The notes below the pieces were generated by a model, which was given only the letters and a program-made list of their open reading frames with translations, ran no database searches and was not told the origin of the DNA. A DNA stretch of 64,000 bases, taken from an uncultured Lachnospiraceae bacterium. Its GTDB lineage: Bacteria; Bacillota; Clostridia; Lachnospirales; Lachnospiraceae. Numbering within the stretch: position 1 is the first letter of the stretch; each line of letters opens with the position of its first letter. The stretch covers positions 1 through 64,000 of the forward strand of contig CAJLRL010000008.1 in NCBI GenBank assembly GCA_905209075.1, read 5' to 3'. This document shows positions 35,065 to 43,760 of the stretch, piece after piece. A program made the translations under genes and the position numbers.

Positions 35065-35763
35065 ATGAGAAAATTGAAGGATTTTATAACTAATTTTTTT
35101 AAACAATACAGACATATCTGGATTCTTTCATATTTTGCGATATATCTCGTCTGGTTTAATTATCTTGAGAAGATGGTCACTACACATTTCCACGTCATTC
35201 ATGTACCGATCGATGATTACATACCATTCTGTGAGTATTTCGTAATTCCATATATTATGTGGTTTGGATATGTCGCATGGGGAATCACATACACAGCATT
35301 ACATAACAAAAACGATTTTTACAGGCTGTGCGGTTTCCTTTTTACAGGCATGACTATTTTTCTTATCGTATCGACTCTTTATCCAAACGGACAATATTTA
35401 CGTCCATATTATTTCAGCCACCATAATCTATGTACTACACTTTGTGAATGGCTGTATTCTACAGATACACCGACAAACCTGTTTCCGAGCATACATGTTT
35501 ATAATTCACTCGGTATACATTTTGCGGTTATGAAAAGCGAGGAGCTTAAGGATAAGAAAACAGTCCGCATCCTATCTTTTATATTATGTACCAGCATTAT
35601 AATGGCAACAATGTTTATCAAACAGCATTCTGTGTTTGATGTATCTACGGCATTCATACTTGCTTTTGTCATGTATAATCTCGTTTATGTAAGAAACTGG
35701 TCAAAACTCCCTCAGAGTTCTGCCGGACACTTAAAAGACAAAAAAAGACTTCCACAGGTATAA
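35065..35763 (+). CDS. PAP2 family membrane phosphatase
   Basis: A 232-residue membrane protein with about six spans. The PAP2 motifs are the PSIHVYNS block (LFPSIHVYNSLGIHF) and the C-terminal KQHSVFDVSTAF with the catalytic histidine. The first motif KxxxxxxRP is represented loosely by NGQYLRPYY. Such proteins dephosphorylate phosphatidic acid or undecaprenyl pyrophosphate; the latter would suit the divergent L,D-transpeptidase, but the substrate is not shown. Start context is AGGTGAAATAAATG. Confidence 0.85.
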   Translation: MRKLKDFITNFFKQYRHIWILSYFAIYLVWFNYLEKMVTTHFHVIHVPIDDYIPFCEYFVIPYIMWFGYVAWGITYTALHNKNDFYRLCGFLFTGMTIFLIVSTLYPNGQYLRPYYFSHHNLCTTLCEWLYSTDTPTNLFPSIHVYNSLGIHFAVMKSEELKDKKTVRILSFILCTSIIMATMFIKQHSVFDVSTAFILAFVMYNLVYVRNWSKLPQSSAGHLKDKKRLPQV

Positions 35764-35780
35764 ACCTGCGGAAGTTTTTT
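35748..35780. terminator. Bidirectional terminator
   Basis: ACTTCCACAGGT pairs with ACCTGCGGAAGT (one A-C mismatch) and is followed by TTTTTT, with AAAAAAG on the other side. It separates convergent PAP2 and hydrolase genes. Confidence 0.87.
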
Positions 35781-35781
35781 A

Positions 35782-36717
35782 TTACATATGTTTTGTTGTC
35801 CATGCCAATATATCATTATAAACCTGTTCTTTACCTATTTCATTTAATATCTCATGTCTAAAACCCTTGTAAAGTTTGCATTCTACATCCTTTTTTCCTG
35901 ACTTTATGAACATTTCATAAACCTTTCTCACTCCAGAGCCCAGATCACCGACTGGATCATCATCACCTGATATTATATACAATGGAATATCGTCCGGAAC
36001 CTTGTCCACATTTTCCTGCCTGCAGTCATACCTGACAGCTTCAATAAGTCCACGGTATCCGTTCATCGTAAAAATATAAGCACACATAGGATTTTTACAA
36101 TTGTTCTCAACTATTTCAGAATCTCGTGTGAGCCAGCTGTTTTTTGAATCCTTTCCAGTCATATCAAACTTTCTGTATGATCTATTGTAAGTCATATTTG
36201 TGATTGTCTGGCTTCTGTAATGTCCACCATGGATTTTTGCTGCAAGCCCTGTGAGAAATAACCCGAATCCTGTTGTACGTGCCGGCACATATCCGGTTCC
36301 GCATATCAGCGCACCTGATAAACCATTTCCATATATAGACAAATACTTGCGGAGCATATATGATCCCATACTGTGCCCAAACATAAAATATTGCATATCA
36401 GGATTCTCTTTCTGTATTATAGTTCTTAGTGTATGCATATCAGATACAAGCACTCCACTTGGATCATCCTTTGGAAAATAACCATAATCATTGTCGCTTT
36501 TTACGGAATGTCCATGACCTATATGATCATGTCCAACAACCATAAATCCATGCTCTGTCATAAACTCTGCGAATGGCTCATATCGTTCTATATATTCTAT
36601 CATTCCGTGTGCGATCTGAAACACAGCTTTATAGCTTCCATTATCCGGCATCCATTTTACAGCATGGATATCTGATGTTCCATCCTTTGATTTAAAAGTA
36701 AATTCTTCTCTCCTCAT
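35782..36717 (-). CDS. Alpha/beta hydrolase, lysophospholipase/monoacylglycerol lipase-like
   Basis: A 311-residue cytoplasmic hydrolase of the serine aminopeptidase S33 / Hydrolase_4 group. The nucleophile elbow is FGHSMGS near residues 115-121, the oxyanion region QIAHGMIEYIERYEPFAEFM near 34-53, the acid in SGDDDPVGDLGSG and the catalytic His in KGFRHEILNE. It probably cleaves monoacylglycerols or lysophospholipids; the substrate is open. The gene lies 32 bases downstream of the chemoreceptor-like gene on the same strand. Confidence 0.87.
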   Translation of the reverse strand: MRREEFTFKSKDGTSDIHAVKWMPDNGSYKAVFQIAHGMIEYIERYEPFAEFMTEHGFMVVGHDHIGHGHSVKSDNDYGYFPKDDPSGVLVSDMHTLRTIIQKENPDMQYFMFGHSMGSYMLRKYLSIYGNGLSGALICGTGYVPARTTGFGLFLTGLAAKIHGGHYRSQTITNMTYNRSYRKFDMTGKDSKNSWLTRDSEIVENNCKNPMCAYIFTMNGYRGLIEAVRYDCRQENVDKVPDDIPLYIISGDDDPVGDLGSGVRKVYEMFIKSGKKDVECKLYKGFRHEILNEIGKEQVYNDILAWTTKHM

Positions 36718-36749
36718 ATGTACCTCTTATCTGCCTCTTATATATTACT

Positions 36750-37688
36750 TTAGTTAATATGGTTATATATTGACTCTAGTGCGTCTTTTATCTCAGCCGA
36801 ACTGTCATTCTGCGTTTCTATTTCTGACCTTATATCATCTATAGTAAGCCTGTTTCTCTCCTCATATTTGCCAATCTCTTCCTGCGCATTTTTTAATGTG
36901 ATAAGCTGCTGTTTATAACCTTCAAACATCTCCGGCGAGATCACATCGCATTTTGAAAATTCCTTATTCAGGTTCATTCCCTGCTTCATAAGCTTTGTTG
37001 TGGCAACATTATTTTCTTTAAGAAGTGAAACAAGCTTCGATACCTGTTCCTGAAGTTCATCTATCTGTGCATTTGAAGCCTCTACTTCTTTCTTTAGCTG
37101 TTCTATCACATCTATATATTCATTTGAAGCTACCCTTACATCCTCTGCCGCATTCACAAAAAGCTTGCCGTTATCCCCTAAACGTCCTGCCTCTATTGCG
37201 GCATTAAGTGCTAAAACACTCATCTGCTTGCTGTATTCTGTCATTTTTTGTGCAAGCATAATATAGTTTCTGTTATGCTCCTTAAATCTGCCCGGAACTT
37301 CTGTAAGGTACTTAGAAGGAGAAGTAAAATGCTTATTGTCTTCAACCAGACTACATGTAGCTTCGTACTGTTTTGCCACTGCCTCAGAAGCATTATGCAG
37401 ATTATCGATATTATCTGCCGCCTGTTTTCCAATCTCTTCTATTGATTCTCCTAATTGAGCGATTTCTCTAAGGCTATCCTGTGAGAATTCAGTTATTTTT
37501 CCGGCATTATTATGGATCTGATCCAGCGATGTACTGACTATTTTTCTGGATTCAGATATTTCATGATAATCTGCCTCTATTACATCTTTTTTTTCGCCTG
37601 CTTTTTGGAAATACTTTTCATTTCTCACAAGCTTTTCTTTCATTTCAGATATTTCTTCCTGAATTATACGATTCTTATTACCAAACAC
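36750..37688 (-). CDS. Soluble methyl-accepting chemotaxis-like protein
   Basis: A 312-residue, almost wholly helical protein with no membrane span or HAMP domain. The hairpin tip of chemoreceptors is seen as MSVLALNAAIEAGRLGDNGKLFVNAAEDVRVAS near residues 180-212, close to the consensus but with GRLGDNGKLFVNAAED replacing the usual ARAGEQGRGFAVVADE. Coiled-coil stretches flank it. It may be a cytoplasmic receptor or a scaffold that has lost strict CheA/CheW contacts. No chemotaxis genes are adjacent. Confidence 0.8.
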   Translation of the reverse strand: MFGNKNRIIQEEISEMKEKLVRNEKYFQKAGEKKDVIEADYHEISESRKIVSTSLDQIHNNAGKITEFSQDSLREIAQLGESIEEIGKQAADNIDNLHNASEAVAKQYEATCSLVEDNKHFTSPSKYLTEVPGRFKEHNRNYIMLAQKMTEYSKQMSVLALNAAIEAGRLGDNGKLFVNAAEDVRVASNEYIDVIEQLKKEVEASNAQIDELQEQVSKLVSLLKENNVATTKLMKQGMNLNKEFSKCDVISPEMFEGYKQQLITLKNAQEEIGKYEERNRLTIDDIRSEIETQNDSSAEIKDALESIYNHIN

Positions 37689-37711
37689 AAAATCTTCTCC
37701 TTATCAGTCTT

Positions 37712-37872
37712 ATGTACTCTCGGAATCTTCTAAATGAAGAATTCTGAGATAGATTTTTGATATACAATGACATTTTCGCAGTGCGTACACGGTGTGTACG
37801 ACGAGAAAATGGAAGCAGTATATCGGAAATATAGCCAGAATTATTCGTTTAAAGAAGATTCCGAGAGTACAT
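37712..37872. repeat. Long imperfect palindrome, MITE-like element
   Basis: About 160 bases fold almost end to end. The outer arms TGTACTCTCGGAATCTTCT and its complement AGAAGATTCCGAGAGTACA are perfect for 19 bases. Inner arms follow: GATATAC / GTATATC, CATTTTC / GAGAAAATG and CGTACAC / GTGTACG. No coding frame is present. It sits between recJ and the chemoreceptor-like gene. A non-autonomous transposable element or a large RNA hairpin are both possible. Confidence 0.65.
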
Positions 37873-37897
37873 TCTTTAAAGTGATACGTTTATTCTA

Positions 37898-39658
37898 TCA
37901 CTTGTAATATAGAATTTCAAACTGTAAGCTGACAGTTTCCCTAAATATATTTATCTTTGGTGAATACACTATTGAAAGTACAATATTATTTGTTTTTCCT
38001 TCAAATGCATTTTTTACCATACTTTCGCCATAGTTTTCCTGCATGTATTTTATAAATGTTTCTACGTCACCGAAATATATTGCCTGATAAACCAGATCCT
38101 GACTGCTCTTTAAAGATAGTTTTAATACGTTCCGGTTCTTTCCGAGGATCCACATTCTTGATACCGAAAGATTTCTGTCAGCAAACACCGGTTTACTATT
38201 ATCCTTTCCATACGGCTCCAGTATTGAAAATTCATTTATGAGTTCCATCGTGACATAATCAACCGGCATCGGAACATCTATCATTATTTTACGCACCAGA
38301 TCTTCGTCACTTAATCCTGAATTATCATTAATCCTGATCCTGAATTCTTCTACATTTTCTTCTGGCAGTGAAAGACCTGCTGCCATCGGATGCCCTCCTA
38401 ATTTGCTAAAAAGATCTTTACATTCACACATTTTTTCGTACATGGAATAACATTCTATTGACCGCCCGGATCCTTTTACCCCATCCTCGCCTTTTGTAAG
38501 CACAAATACCGGCCGGTTATATTTTTCCCTGATTCTTCCAGCTATTATCCCCGCTATGCTTTCATGCACATCCGGCAGATAGATGACCAGGACCTTATCG
38601 TCTGAATATCCGTTTTCTTCTATAGTTGATATTGCAAGTTCAAAGCCCTGCCTTGTCATCTCTTTTCTCTCGTCATTTAATGCTACAAGTCCGCTTGCAA
38701 TAAGCGCTGCCTCCCCTTCTGATCCACTACATAAAAGCTTAAGTGCACGCCTTGCCGTGTCAAGGCGTCCTGTTGCATTTATACATGGTCCAAGCACAAA
38801 ACCAAAATGATATGACTCCACGTTTTCAGGTTCCAATCCGCATTGTAATATAAGTGCTTTCATTCCTATATTTTTTGTATGATGTATACGTTTTAGCCCT
38901 TCTTTTACAATAATACGGTTTTCACCAGTCAGCGGCATCACATCCCCTACTGTCGCAAAGGCAGCATTTTCTATAAATTCAAAAGCCTCCTCATTGCTTA
39001 TTCCGAGTCTTTCATATAAAAGTATTACGACCTTCCATGCTACTGCTGCTCCACACAACTCCTTATATGGATAATCACAATCCGCCTGATGTGGATTCAC
39101 GATCGCATCCGCCCTGCTTTTTATATATATCCTCTCTCCACTTTCTTCGTTATATGGAACCGCATGATGATCTGTAACAAGCATAGTCATCCCAAGGTCT
39201 TTTGCATGTGCTATCTCATCGATCGCAGCTATCCCATTATCACATGTTATTATAGTGTCTATTTTATCGTCATATGCCTTATTTATCAGTTCTACATTAA
39301 GCCCATATCCATCCTTTATACGATCCGGAATCATGCAGCTTACATCTGCCCCGGCACGTTTTAATGCTTTTAGCAGAATATATGTAGACATAACACCATC
39401 TATATCATAATCCCCGATGATCCGTATCTTTTTTTTCTGTTTTATCTTTTCAGTCAATATATCTATCAGTTTGTCTGAATCTTTCAAAAGTTTTGGATCA
39501 TACAGATCGTCAATGCCTCCGTTTATATACATGTTTATATCGTTATCACCGATGACATCACGATTTCTTATTATTCTGGCTGTAACCTTATCTATCCCGA
39601 ATTTTTTTCCTATTTCTATAAAATCAGCCCTCTTGGCCATTACCATCCATTTTTCCAT
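37898..39658 (-). CDS. recJ: Single-stranded-DNA-specific exonuclease RecJ-like (DHH/DHHA1)
   Basis: A 586-residue exonuclease that degrades single-stranded DNA 5'-3' during repair. DHH-family motifs are IIGDYDIDGVMST (metal-binding Asp cluster), TIITCDNGIAAIDEI, VTDHHAVPYN (DHH motif), GAAVAWKV and the DHHA1 motif GSGRSIECYSMYE with GGHPMAAGLSL. It is near usual RecJ length. I used the ATG at 39658 (MEKWMVMAKRADF); it overlaps the truA 3' end by 35 bases, so translational coupling is likely. A longer frame inside truA is unlikely. Confidence 0.9.
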   Translation of the reverse strand: MEKWMVMAKRADFIEIGKKFGIDKVTARIIRNRDVIGDNDINMYINGGIDDLYDPKLLKDSDKLIDILTEKIKQKKKIRIIGDYDIDGVMSTYILLKALKRAGADVSCMIPDRIKDGYGLNVELINKAYDDKIDTIITCDNGIAAIDEIAHAKDLGMTMLVTDHHAVPYNEESGERIYIKSRADAIVNPHQADCDYPYKELCGAAVAWKVVILLYERLGISNEEAFEFIENAAFATVGDVMPLTGENRIIVKEGLKRIHHTKNIGMKALILQCGLEPENVESYHFGFVLGPCINATGRLDTARRALKLLCSGSEGEAALIASGLVALNDERKEMTRQGFELAISTIEENGYSDDKVLVIYLPDVHESIAGIIAGRIREKYNRPVFVLTKGEDGVKGSGRSIECYSMYEKMCECKDLFSKLGGHPMAAGLSLPEENVEEFRIRINDNSGLSDEDLVRKIMIDVPMPVDYVTMELINEFSILEPYGKDNSKPVFADRNLSVSRMWILGKNRNVLKLSLKSSQDLVYQAIYFGDVETFIKYMQENYGESMVKNAFEGKTNNIVLSIVYSPKINIFRETVSLQFEILYYK

Positions 39659-40391
39659 ATTCAACCTTTTCCAATGTAAGTCCACATGCCGGTGCTGTGT
39701 ATCCTGCATTTTCTCTATTCTTTGATTCAAGTATTTTTTCTATTGATCCGGGTTGTCTTCTTCCATCACCGATTTCGATGAGTGTTCCCGTAATTATCCT
39801 TATCATGTTTTGGAGAAATCCATCTCCTGTATAAGTGATCACAATATTATCAGACTGCTTTTGTACATCTATTGAATAAACAGTCCTCACTGTAGATTTT
39901 TTCATTTTTTTATTGCCACAAAACGACTTAAAATCATGCGTACCTTCAAGATGTTTTGCAGCCTCCTGCATTTTTGCTGTGTCAAGTTTTCCGTCATATT
40001 CATACATATATCTATGCCTGAAGACATCAGGTACTATGCCAGTATGAATTGTGTATACATAGGTTTTTGAGATGGCATTATACCGGCAATGAAAGCGAGG
40101 CTTCACCTCCTCTATGGAAGTTACTGCTATATCAGATGGCAGATGCTTATTAAGCCATGTAAATATTTCTTCTTTTGTATACTTCTCATCTATGTGAAAA
40201 TTTGCACACTGTCCCCTCGCATGCACTCCGGCGTCAGTCCTTCCGGAACCTATGACTTCGACCGGTGCATTGCAAAGCGTAGACAGTACGTGTTCTATTT
40301 TTCCCTGTATTGTATCCTTCGTACTTTTTTGTACCTGCCAGCCCTTGTAACGTGTGCCGTCATATTGTATTTTTATCAGATAGTTTTTCAT
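39624..40391 (-). CDS. truA: tRNA pseudouridine(38-40) synthase TruA
   Basis: A 255-residue enzyme that isomerises uridines 38-40 in the tRNA anticodon stem. The catalytic Asp53 is in GSGRTDAGVHARGQ, with YDGTRYKGWQVQ near residue 10 and the C-terminal GDGFLQNMIRIITGTLIEIG typical of the family. GGAAT precedes the ATG. It lies between the peptidoglycan-binding stump and recJ, apparently an operon now interrupted upstream by the prophage. Confidence 0.95.
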   Translation of the reverse strand: MKNYLIKIQYDGTRYKGWQVQKSTKDTIQGKIEHVLSTLCNAPVEVIGSGRTDAGVHARGQCANFHIDEKYTKEEIFTWLNKHLPSDIAVTSIEEVKPRFHCRYNAISKTYVYTIHTGIVPDVFRHRYMYEYDGKLDTAKMQEAAKHLEGTHDFKSFCGNKKMKKSTVRTVYSIDVQKQSDNIVITYTGDGFLQNMIRIITGTLIEIGDGRRQPGSIEKILESKNRENAGYTAPACGLTLEKVEYGKMDGNGQEG

Positions 40392-40403
40392 TTTCTATTC
40401 CTT

Positions 40404-40790
40404 TTACATAAGCTCAGCAATCCTTGTGACTGCCACATAAATATTTGATATTTCATACCATGTATTATAATCCACAATTCCCGTAACCGGAAGACCAAAA
40501 ACTGATTGAAATTTTTCAACAGCTTCCCTCGTTTTATTTCCGTATATCCCATCCGGTACGATTGCTGGAATTGCCGGATATGATTTTGCTATACGTGCCA
40601 GCTGCTGCTGCATCTGGTATACTTTATTTCCGCGTGATCCTACTGTAAGATCATATCCTGGCCACGATGCCGGAATTCCCGATATGCCCTCCGCTACATT
40701 TATATACATATTGCTTCCGTAGAAGTGTCTTAAAATTTCGATAGGACTGTAACCCTGATCTCCAAGATTCTTGGACCCCCATTGGGTCAT
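40404..40790 (-). pseudogene. C-terminal stump of a SpoIID-like/peptidoglycan-binding protein
   Basis: The 128 residues from the first ATG contain the tail of a SpoIID-like region (MTQWGSKNLGDQGYSPIEILRHFYG) and one PG_binding_1 domain (about 55-115, YQMQQQLARI to VTGIVDYNTWYEI). Full-length relatives in spore-forming Firmicutes have several hundred residues ahead of this part; here the frame continues only to about 40,830, where it meets a stop. No ribosome site precedes the ATG. The prophage begins right there, so the gene is almost certainly split by it, with the 5' part expected beyond the right end of the prophage. Confidence 0.75.
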
Positions 40791-40852
40791 CCATTTTGCA
40801 AGTGCGTACTGATTAATTTTATGGGTACATTTAAGCTTTTAAGCAGGGTATT
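40785..40852. mobile_element. Left chromosome-prophage junction (att site region)
   Basis: Host-like coding sequence is recognisable down to the codons for WMTQWGS (about 40,776-40,796). Upstream of that the frame reads non-homologous sequence and stops, and the phage amidase gene ends at 40,853. The core of attachment should lie around 40,785-40,800. No second copy can be seen because the other end is outside the window. Confidence 0.6.
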
Positions 40853-41788
40853 TTATATCATTTTTCCGCTCTTTATTTTTACATCATAACTGCCATTGTA
40901 ACCAAAATCAACCTTTGAATTTCTGACGTACCATATTCCCTGGTCGTTTGATACAAGTCCATTATATTTGAACGTGATCGTGCCTTTTTCAACATACCAC
41001 CAGCCCTGATCATTCTGGACTAAACCGGTATGGCCAAAGTCAACCTTTCCATTCTTTACATAGAACCAGCCGTGTTCATTCTTCTCCAGGCCGGTACGTT
41101 TGAAATCTACTTTTCCATTTCTTACATAGAACCAGCCATTTTTGTTTTTTGCAAGGCCTGTATATCCCGTATCTACTCTTCCATCATTGTAATAATACCA
41201 GTTTCCATCTTTATTCTGAATATCTGATAATCCGTTCAAACTTCCTACCTCCAGTCCTGTTATTCCTTTTACTATGGCATTTGCCATTTTCTGTGCATTA
41301 TATATTCTCTTGTCATCAGCATCATCCACAAAACAACACTCGATTAGCATTGCAGGGGCATTTGCCCTGTGTAAAAAGTAAAGTCCTGTGGTGTACTTTA
41401 ATCCTCTGTTTGTGAATCCAAGGCTTGCTATGGCATCAACAGTTCTCTGTGCATAAGGTTTTGCTTTGCTGTTTGTGCTGTAAAGCCACACTTCTGTGCC
41501 GCCGTTTTTTCCGTCTCCGCTATAATCATCCTTTCCAGAATTTAAATGTATTGATACATCAAGATCTACATCATGTGAATTGCACTTGGCAACAATCTTT
41601 TTAAGAACATCGTTCTGTGATGTTCCATTGTCCACCGTGCAGTCATAGACTGTATGACCAAGATCTCTAAGTAGTTCGATAACGAGGTCCTTTACTATTC
41701 TGTCTTCCCTTGATTCGTCAAGTAATCCTACAGCCCCACAGGCTGTTTTTCCTGCAGGGTTGTGTCCTCCGTGTACATTGATAATCAT
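40853..41788 (-). CDS. Phage endolysin: N-acetylmuramoyl-L-alanine amidase with wall-binding repeats
   Basis: A 311-residue lysin. The N-terminal Amidase_3 domain (about 1-178) has zinc ligands in NVHGGHNPAGK, DVSIHLNSG and the Glu of MLIECCFVD. The C-terminal part (185-300) has five repeats of about 21 residues with the pattern GWFYVKNGKVDFxxTGL, like choline- or glucan-binding repeats. There is no signal peptide, so release depends on the holin. It is the last gene of the lysis cassette and abuts the chromosome. Confidence 0.93.
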   Translation of the reverse strand: MIINVHGGHNPAGKTACGAVGLLDESREDRIVKDLVIELLRDLGHTVYDCTVDNGTSQNDVLKKIVAKCNSHDVDLDVSIHLNSGKDDYSGDGKNGGTEVWLYSTNSKAKPYAQRTVDAIASLGFTNRGLKYTTGLYFLHRANAPAMLIECCFVDDADDKRIYNAQKMANAIVKGITGLEVGSLNGLSDIQNKDGNWYYYNDGRVDTGYTGLAKNKNGWFYVRNGKVDFKRTGLEKNEHGWFYVKNGKVDFGHTGLVQNDQGWWYVEKGTITFKYNGLVSNDQGIWYVRNSKVDFGYNGSYDVKIKSGKMI

Positions 41789-41789
41789 A

Positions 41790-42014
41790 TTAATCCTCGC
41801 TTTCTACTTCTGGTAAACCTGCTATTGATGTAAGTATAGATGCAAGACCCGCTACAAGCGTTGTCTGTACCATAATAGACCATGCTGTGTCACTAAATGC
41901 GCCTATCACAAGCATCGATCCGGCTACCTGTGCCATTGTTTTAATTGCCCTGATTCCGGCCGCCTTAAACCATTTCTTTGTATCCACACTTTGTTTTAAT
42001 ACACAATTTTTCAT
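41790..42014 (-). CDS. Phage holin
   Basis: A 74-residue protein with two hydrophobic segments (AIKTMAQVAGSMLVIGAFSD and MVQTTLVAGLASILTSIAG) after a basic N-terminus and with an acidic end (EVESED). This fits small siphophage holins of the r1t-like type that make pores for the endolysin. It ends two bases before the amidase ATG and follows the XhlA-like gene. Confidence 0.85.
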   Translation of the reverse strand: MKNCVLKQSVDTKKWFKAAGIRAIKTMAQVAGSMLVIGAFSDTAWSIMVQTTLVAGLASILTSIAGLPEVESED

Positions 42015-42031
42015 TTTACTTTCCTCTCTTT

Positions 42032-42346
42032 CTATAAAAATGGGACTATTGAGTTAATAAATGCAAGTGCCGCTGCTCCTGCAATAGCACTTATAATGGT
42101 AGTGAATGCTGTACGAGTCATTGAGTTCCAGTTCTGTGCCGGTTTATCCTCAAGTTCTGCCAGCCTGTCACTATGTACTTTTTGAACCTCTACCATATTT
42201 TTTACAGACGTAGCCAGATTCTGAACTGAAATAGTAAGATCCTGTATCTGTTGCTGCTGTTTTTCAAGGTCGTAAATTCTATGATTTGCAACCTTGAGTT
42301 TTTCGCTGTGTTCGGCAAGGGTTTTTACAATTTCTTCATTTTCCAT
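42032..42346 (-). CDS. XhlA-like coiled-coil membrane protein (lysis accessory)
   Basis: A 104-residue protein. Residues 5-70 form a coiled coil (VKTLAEHSEKLKVANHRIYDLEKQ), and residues 80-102 one membrane span (FTTIISAIAGAAALAFINSI). This is the architecture of haemolysin XhlA-type phage proteins that help holin function. AAGGAG precedes the ATG. It is the first gene of the lysis cassette, just after a terminator. Confidence 0.8.
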   Translation of the reverse strand: MENEEIVKTLAEHSEKLKVANHRIYDLEKQQQQIQDLTISVQNLATSVKNMVEVQKVHSDRLAELEDKPAQNWNSMTRTAFTTIISAIAGAAALAFINSIVPFL

Positions 42347-42365
42347 AGGTTCTCCTTTCTTTTAT

Positions 42366-42402
42366 CAAAAAGAGCCAGCATCTTTTTATGATGTTGGCTC
42401 TT
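42366..42402 (-). terminator. Terminator between the tail fibre gene and the lysis cassette
   Basis: Minus-strand AAGAGCCAACATC pairs with GATGCTGGCTCTT (one G-U) and is followed by TTTG. It may reduce lysis gene expression relative to structural genes, or the lysis cassette may have its own promoter. Confidence 0.75.
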
Positions 42403-42420
42403 AGGCTCTGTTATATTCAA

Positions 42421-43266
42421 TTAAGCTGTCCTCTCCCAGATATACACTGTTTTATATGGCGGCATAATGTTGAATGCGTTTCCTGATCCGGTGTTTCCGA
42501 TTGTACCACTTACAGTTATATTATGATTATGACCTCCATTGCTTCCCGTATTTCCGCTATATGAAAACGAATGGCTATGTGAACCATTTGCTGAAGCATT
42601 TCCACTTCCAGTAAACGAATGAGTATGTGATCCTGCACTTGCTGTTCCTGTCCTTGATGCAGTAGTAAGAGCTATTGCACTAACTGATCCACTTGCATAT
42701 TTAAACGTTGCATTCGCTGCTCCTGCAGCCCTGTCAAAAGAATGTGAATGGTTTCCGGCACTTGCTGTTGTTCCGCTGACTGCTACACCATGTGTATGGT
42801 TTCCGTTACTTTCAGTCGTTCCAGATATACTTACACCATGGCTATGTGATCCCTGTGTGTCTGAACTTCCGCTTCCACTAAAACTGTGATTATGACTCGG
42901 CAGTTCTGCAGCACTTAATTTATGTGTCTCTGCTCCACCTGTCGTATTTACAGCATGCGATTCACTTGCACCCAGAAGCATCTTTCCTTCTATCTGTGTC
43001 CATGCAGTTCCACCATAAACATTAATAACCTTTTCTTCTGTATCCAGCGTTGTTGATTGGATAACCATCCCTATATGTGATCGTATTGTACTGGTTCCCT
43101 GATTCTTTATTTCCGTTAGCATATCATTTAATTTTTTCCCCTGCGCTGCTGATAAAGGTGTATTTGTACTTTCTGATGTAAGATTATTTACGCAGCTATC
43201 TTTTACCCATCCTAATATACCTTTCCCCAATCTTGCCAGAACCTGTTCTAAATTTAAATCTGCCAT
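42421..43266 (-). CDS. Tail collar/receptor-binding fibre protein, His-rich
   Basis: A 281-residue structural protein. The N-terminal 60 residues include a small attachment part (LSAAQGKKLNDML, a module shared by Firmicute phage fibres). From residue 105 (KMLLGASESHAVNTTGGAETHKLSAAELPSHNHSFSG) it resembles the phage tail collar domain. It then has at least six HxH-type repeats (SHSHG, NHTHG, NHSHS, SHTHS, SHSHS, HNHN), which in collar-type fibres bind iron along a trimer. It ends NIMPPYKTVYIWERTA, a typical tip sequence. It is likely the host-receptor contact. Confidence 0.85.
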   Translation of the reverse strand: MADLNLEQVLARLGKGILGWVKDSCVNNLTSESTNTPLSAAQGKKLNDMLTEIKNQGTSTIRSHIGMVIQSTTLDTEEKVINVYGGTAWTQIEGKMLLGASESHAVNTTGGAETHKLSAAELPSHNHSFSGSGSSDTQGSHSHGVSISGTTESNGNHTHGVAVSGTTASAGNHSHSFDRAAGAANATFKYASGSVSAIALTTASRTGTASAGSHTHSFTGSGNASANGSHSHSFSYSGNTGSNGGHNHNITVSGTIGNTGSGNAFNIMPPYKTVYIWERTA

Positions 43267-43274
43267 TTTTCCTC

Positions 43275-43748
43275 CTATGATTTAATACTATCCCAAAGTT
43301 CATTGAATTCTGTTTCAGTCATAAACTTTGTATCTAGCATTTCCGTAAGTCTGTCCAAATTCTTTTTATCCTCTGCACTTTCAAGCCCTGCCGAACTTTG
43401 GGTTGCATTGGCAGTTGTGGTTGCATTTTTTCCTGGTTCTCCTTTTTCACCTTTATCCCCTGGAATCCCATTCTTTCCTTTACATGATACACAACTTAAT
43501 AGTTTTATCATTACGGTTGTTTTGTCATTGTCAGACTCAATAACTATCCATTTTCCCATATTGGATGCACCATCCATATTCATAAATACATCACCCACTA
43601 TGGGTGTTCTGTTAAAATCACTCTTTGGCCATGGTGTTGTCTGATCTATTGTTGTATAAGAACTATTAAATATACTTTTTACCTGTAATGGTTCCAGACC
43701 TTTTTCTCCTTGCGGACCTTTAAAATTTCCTATTTTTATTCGAGCCAT
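43275..43748 (-). CDS. Collagen-like tail fibre module protein
   Basis: A 157-residue protein. It begins MARIKIGNFKGPQGEKG, the same opening module as two neighbours, and contains Gly-X-Y repeats (GKNGIPGDKGEKGEPGKN near 93-110), then a short helix-rich end (FMTETEFNELWDSIKS). The middle part FNRTPIVGDVFMN is a beta-rich head. It is probably a short trimeric fibre component at the baseplate. It overlaps no gene and is 8 bases from the collar-like fibre gene. Confidence 0.75.
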   Translation of the reverse strand: MARIKIGNFKGPQGEKGLEPLQVKSIFNSSYTTIDQTTPWPKSDFNRTPIVGDVFMNMDGASNMGKWIVIESDNDKTTVMIKLLSCVSCKGKNGIPGDKGEKGEPGKNATTTANATQSSAGLESAEDKKNLDRLTEMLDTKFMTETEFNELWDSIKS

Positions 43749-43760
43749 TTCTTACCTCCA

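Noticed and set aside
37898..39730. Longer RecJ start inside truA
   Set aside because: The extra 24 codons are an out-of-frame reading of truA with no RecJ-like sequence or ribosome site.
40900..41235. Regular repeats that could suggest a CRISPR array
   Set aside because: They are the in-frame wall-binding repeats of the endolysin, with variable sequence and no spacers. No CRISPR array was seen anywhere in the window.
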